From positions 1 to 10,049 of the forward strand of contig JAIFNM010000053.1 in NCBI GenBank assembly GCA_020047725.1: a DNA stretch of 10,049 nucleotides, read 5' to 3'. This document shows, piece by piece, positions 7,466-10,049 of this stretch. The notes beneath the pieces are model-generated. The model worked only from the letters and a program-made list of their open reading frames with translations. It had not been told where the DNA came from and searched no databases. Origin of the DNA: Betaproteobacteria bacterium (GTDB lineage Bacteria; Pseudomonadota; Gammaproteobacteria; Burkholderiales; Rhodocyclaceae). The position numbers and the translations under genes were made by a program. The first letter of the stretch is position 1; each line of letters begins with the position of its first letter.

Positions 7466-9988
7466 ATGAGTGCCGAACCCATCCTGGTGATGAAAGACAT
7501 CTGCAAGTCCTTCCCGGGGGTCGTTGCATTGAAGAACGCACAATTACGCCTCTTCCCCGGCGAAGTCCATGCCGTCATGGGCCAGAACGGTGCGGGAAAA
7601 TCGACATTGATCAAGGCTCTGACCGGGGTTGAACTGCCTGATAGCGGAGAAATACGGCTCAAGGGCCAGGCTATCCAACCCACATCGGTGAATGAAGCCC
7701 AGAAAATCGGCATTAGCACCGTCTATCAGGAAGTCAATCTCTGCCCCAACTTGTCGGTTGCAGAGAACATCTTCATCGGCCGTTTCCCGATGCGCGGCTT
7801 CGCCATCGACTGGAAGGCCATCGAACGTGAATCGATCGCGGCCCTGGCCGCACTGAACATCCACATTGACGTCAATCAGACGCTCTCTGTATTTCCGGTC
7901 GCCATCCAGCAGATGGTAGCCATTGCCCGCGCGCTAAGTACCGAAGCGCAAGTGCTGATTCTTGACGAACCTACCTCCAGCCTGGACGAAGACGAGGTTG
8001 AGCGACTTTTCAAGGCCCTGCGTCAACTCAAGGCTAAAGGCATGGCCATCCTTTTCGTCACTCACTTCCTCGACCAGACCTACGCCATCTCTGACCGTAT
8101 TACTGTGCTCAGAAACGGCGAATTCATCGGCGAATATATGGCCAGCGCGCTTTCCCGGCTGGACCTGATCAACACCATGGTTGGCCGCGAAATAAATGAA
8201 TCGAGTTACGCTGTCCAGAATGCCGGCGATGAAAGCCATGTGGCGAACAAGCCGTTCATTTCGGCGCAAGGACTCGGGTCGACCGGAAACATGCGCCCGA
8301 TCGACCTGGACATCTACCAGGGACAAGTCCTCGGTCTTGGCGGTCTGCTTGGCTCCGGTCGCACTGAAACCGCGCGCATGCTATTCGGTATTGACCACTC
8401 CGACAGTGGAACAATCCACATTGACGGCAAGCCAGTCAAACTAAGCTCACCCAGCAAGGCAGTTCAGCAAGGCATCGCGTTTTGCCCGGAAGACCGCAAG
8501 ACGGAAGGCATCGTCGCCGATCTGTCGATCCGCGAGAACATCATTCTGGCTCTGCAGGCCCGACGTGGGGTTTTCCACTACCTGCCCAAGCGCGCACAAA
8601 CCGCGATTGCGGATGAGTACATCAAACAGTTGGGCATCCGCACGCCGGATGCCGAAAAACCCATCGGTCAGCTTTCCGGCGGCAATCAACAAAAGGCACT
8701 TCTGGCGCGCTGGCTAGCCACCGATCCGAAGATGCTTATCCTCGACGAACCGACACGCGGCATCGATATTGCCGCCAAACTGGAGATCATGGAATTGGTC
8801 AAGGCCCAATGCCGCAAAGGTCTGGCGATCCTGTTCATTTCCTCTGAAATGAGCGAGGTACTGCGTGTCAGTGACCGCATCGCTCAATGGCAAGGACGCC
8901 GACGAACAAAGCGTATTCCGAATGATCGCAGGGGCCGAAGCATGAACGAGAAACTGCGAAATCTCACGCGCAGCCAATTGTTCTGGCCCTGCGTGACGTT
9001 GACCTTGATGTGCCTGGTCAATTTTTACTTCAACCGCGGCTTCTTCGACATCGAGATCAAGGACGGCCACCTCTACGGCAGCGTGATCGACATCCTGAAC
9101 CGTGCCGCACCGATGCTGCTGATCGCCATGGGCATGACGCTGGTGATCGCCACGCGCGGCATCGACATCTCGGTTGGCGCGACGGTGGCCATCGCCGGTG
9201 CCGTTGTTGCGTCGATGATTGGCGGCTCGCTGGTCATTCAGGACGGCGTGCAGACCTATGTATCGAACGTGCCAATGCCGGTGGCCATCATCTGCGCGCT
9301 GCTGGTTGCCTTGATCTGCGGATTGTGGAATGGCCTGCTGGTCGCCGGCGCGGGCATGCAGCCGATCGTCGCCACGCTGATCCTGATGGTCGCCGGACGC
9401 GGTGTCGCACAACTGGTTACTGAAGGCCAGATCGTCACCGTCTATTACGAACCCTTCTTCTTCATCGGCAACGGCTTTCTGCTTGGTATTCCATTTTCGC
9501 TCTATGTCGTCGCCGTGGTGCTGATCGCTCTCTTGTTCATGGTCCATCGCACCGCGCTGGGCCTCTTCATCGAAGCCGTCGGGGTCAACCCGGTCGCTGC
9601 CCGCTTCTCCGGCATCAGCGCACGCGCACTGGTCTTCTGGGTGTATGCCTTCTGTTCGCTCACCGCCGGCATCGCCGCCTTGATCGTCACCTCCAACGTA
9701 AAGAGCGCAGACGCCAACAACGCCGGCCTCATGCTTGAACTTGACGCCATTCTGGCTGTAGCGCTCGGCGGCACCTCCCTGGCCGGCGGACGCTTCAACC
9801 TGATCGGCACCCTGCTTGGTGGCCTGATCATCCAGACCTTGACCTACGCCATTTATTCGCTTGGCGTTCCGCCCGAGATCAATATGGTCGTCAAGGCCAT
9901 TGTCGTGTTTGCCGTATGCCTGTTCCAGTCCGCGGAACTGCGCGCCATGCTGAGCAAACACATGTTCCGTCCGGGGGAAGCCGCATGA
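7466..9988 (+). CDS. ytfR: YtfR-type sugar ABC ATPase whose frame runs into the ytfT permease (apparent fusion from a frameshift deletion)
   Basis: Residues 1-473 (7466-8884) are a YtfR/AraV-like double ATPase that powers the YtfQRT-YjfF importer. First domain: Walker A GQNGAGKST (39-47), YQEVNLCPNLSVAENIFIGR, Walker B VLILDEPTSSLD (163 on) and FVTHFLDQ. Second domain: P-loop variant GLLGSGRTETA, FCPEDRKTEGI, RENIILALQA, signature LSGGNQQKALLARWL (403 on) and ILDEPTRGID (about 425). After SDRIA the ORF no longer matches the family. It continues QWQGRRRTKRIPNDRRGRS and then enters MNEKLRN..., the ytfT start at 8942, giving 840 aa in all. The expected YtfR ending is present in another frame (8883-8945), so a deletion of 3k+2 nt, about 32 by family alignment, joined the frames. 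The nucleotide-binding cores are complete, so the product may retain function. ATG 7466 has AAGGAG ending 9 nt upstream. The family is certain; whether the fusion is real is not. Confidence 0.88.
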   Translation: MSAEPILVMKDICKSFPGVVALKNAQLRLFPGEVHAVMGQNGAGKSTLIKALTGVELPDSGEIRLKGQAIQPTSVNEAQKIGISTVYQEVNLCPNLSVAENIFIGRFPMRGFAIDWKAIERESIAALAALNIHIDVNQTLSVFPVAIQQMVAIARALSTEAQVLILDEPTSSLDEDEVERLFKALRQLKAKGMAILFVTHFLDQTYAISDRITVLRNGEFIGEYMASALSRLDLINTMVGREINESSYAVQNAGDESHVANKPFISAQGLGSTGNMRPIDLDIYQGQVLGLGGLLGSGRTETARMLFGIDHSDSGTIHIDGKPVKLSSPSKAVQQGIAFCPEDRKTEGIVADLSIRENIILALQARRGVFHYLPKRAQTAIADEYIKQLGIRTPDAEKPIGQLSGGNQQKALLARWLATDPKMLILDEPTRGIDIAAKLEIMELVKAQCRKGLAILFISSEMSEVLRVSDRIAQWQGRRRTKRIPNDRRGRSMNEKLRNLTRSQLFWPCVTLTLMCLVNFYFNRGFFDIEIKDGHLYGSVIDILNRAAPMLLIAMGMTLVIATRGIDISVGATVAIAGAVVASMIGGSLVIQDGVQTYVSNVPMPVAIICALLVALICGLWNGLLVAGAGMQPIVATLILMVAGRGVAQLVTEGQIVTVYYEPFFFIGNGFLLGIPFSLYVVAVVLIALLFMVHRTALGLFIEAVGVNPVAARFSGISARALVFWVYAFCSLTAGIAALIVTSNVKSADANNAGLMLELDAILAVALGGTSLAGGRFNLIGTLLGGLIIQTLTYAIYSLGVPPEINMVVKAIVVFAVCLFQSAELRAMLSKHMFRPGEAA
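8883..8945 (+). pseudogene. Out-of-frame C-terminal remnant of ytfR
   Basis: In the frame starting at 8883 the sequence reads LNGKDADEQSVFRMIAGAEA followed by TGA at 8943-8945. This is what a YtfR C-terminus should look like (compare ...VPAIMNAIAA in E. coli YtfR), and its stop overlaps the ytfT start as ATGA, matching the ATGA overlap at the ytfT-yjfF junction. About ten residues normally found between SDRIA and this segment (pattern xxRDRxxVAE) are absent. The ATPase therefore once ended here as a separate protein of about 500 aa. Confidence 0.8.
8942..9988 (+). CDS. ytfT: YtfT-type sugar ABC transporter permease
   Basis: Inner-membrane permease of the CUT2 class; E. coli YtfT has 341 aa, this one 348. 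About ten hydrophobic segments are visible, roughly at residues 12-29, 52-70, 76-95, 111-136, 142-156, 182-201, 228-250, 266-284, 288-305 and 314-331. Shared motifs with YtfT: SVIDILNRAAPMLLIAMGM, LVIATRGIDISVGA, GLWNGLLVA, ATLILMVAGRGVAQL, the ATPase-coupling loop ALGLFIEAVGVNPVAA (205-220), SADANNAGLMLELDAILAV and GGTSLAGGRFNL. ATG 8942 overlaps the original ytfR stop as ATGA and has AGGGG about 9 nt upstream, so it was normally translated by coupling. In the present sequence the frame is also open upstream into ytfR, so the permease may be made either alone or as the C-terminal half of the fusion. Its stop overlaps yjfF by ATGA. Confidence 0.92.
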   Translation: MNEKLRNLTRSQLFWPCVTLTLMCLVNFYFNRGFFDIEIKDGHLYGSVIDILNRAAPMLLIAMGMTLVIATRGIDISVGATVAIAGAVVASMIGGSLVIQDGVQTYVSNVPMPVAIICALLVALICGLWNGLLVAGAGMQPIVATLILMVAGRGVAQLVTEGQIVTVYYEPFFFIGNGFLLGIPFSLYVVAVVLIALLFMVHRTALGLFIEAVGVNPVAARFSGISARALVFWVYAFCSLTAGIAALIVTSNVKSADANNAGLMLELDAILAVALGGTSLAGGRFNLIGTLLGGLIIQTLTYAIYSLGVPPEINMVVKAIVVFAVCLFQSAELRAMLSKHMFRPGEAA

Positions 9989-10049
9989 ATGTCTCTTCAA
10001 AAATCAACGCGCGTACCTTGCCGCTGATCGTCACCAGCCTGCTGTTTGC
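9985..10049 (+). CDS. yjfF: YjfF-type second permease, 5' fragment only
   Basis: ATG 9985 overlaps the ytfT TGA (ATGA). The 21 complete codons before the edge read MNVSSKINARTLPLIVTSLLF, printed as MNVSSKINAR then TLPLIVTSLLF, which resembles the start of E. coli YjfF (basic residues, then LPLMITIGVF, the first membrane segment). With YtfT it would form the heterodimeric channel of the importer. The call rests mostly on gene order; the rest lies outside the window. Confidence 0.75.
   Translation, partial: MNVSSKINARTLPLIVTSLLF

Noticed and set aside
8875..8895. Programmed frameshift at the end of ytfR
   Set aside because: No slippery heptamer is visible, and about ten family residues are missing, which frameshifting would not cause.
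8714..10000. Minus-strand 428-codon ORF opposite ytfR-ytfT
   Set aside because: Its composition (rich in D, H, Q, R, with poor hydrophobic content) is that of an antisense shadow of GC-rich membrane-protein codons; the plus strand is clearly coding.
1..10049. CRISPR array, tRNA, rRNA, insertion sequence or phage genes
   Set aside because: I saw no spaced direct-repeat array, RNA-gene sequence, transposase motif or attachment site in the window.

Overview
The window is an L-arabinose uptake and catabolism locus from a proteobacterium. Betaproteobacteria are most likely: codon usage is moderately GC-rich, and the ytfQ-ytfR gap holds a GTCATTCC...GGATGAC hairpin of a type common in beta- and gammaproteobacterial intergenic DNA. 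I cannot name a genus from sequence alone.

Layout. On the minus strand at the left are two genes of a ChvE/GguA multiple-monosaccharide ABC transporter. They read toward the left edge: chvE (SBP, 2483-1443) and then gguA (ATPase, 1339 running off the edge). A GC-rich hairpin with a T-tract separates them. A 514-bp AT-rich divergent regulatory region (2484-2997) follows. On the plus strand come araB (L-ribulokinase), araA (L-arabinose isomerase), ytfQ (SBP), a strong hairpin-T6 element, ytfR (double ATPase), ytfT (permease) and the first codons of yjfF (second permease), which runs off the right edge.

How the genes fit together. Two unrelated-in-detail sugar ABC importers flank the first two enzymes of the isomerase route (arabinose to ribulose to ribulose-5-P). 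Both importer types are known or predicted L-arabinose carriers in other bacteria (ChvE-GguAB; YtfQRT-YjfF, also called AraUVWZ in Shewanella). No araD epimerase and no regulator gene lies in the window.

The most notable observation is that each importer carries a small deletion lesion. chvE has lost 24 nt compared with the family, which creates an in-frame TAG at codon 64. ytfR has lost about 32 nt (3k+2) near its 3' end. This pushes its true C-terminus out of frame and fuses the ATPase ORF directly to ytfT, giving an 840-aa artificial-looking fusion. These are either recent mutations or assembly errors. The divergent promoter region also holds five copies of TCCATA/TATGGA, one in a context resembling an AraC half-site. 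I do not see a wholly new system here.
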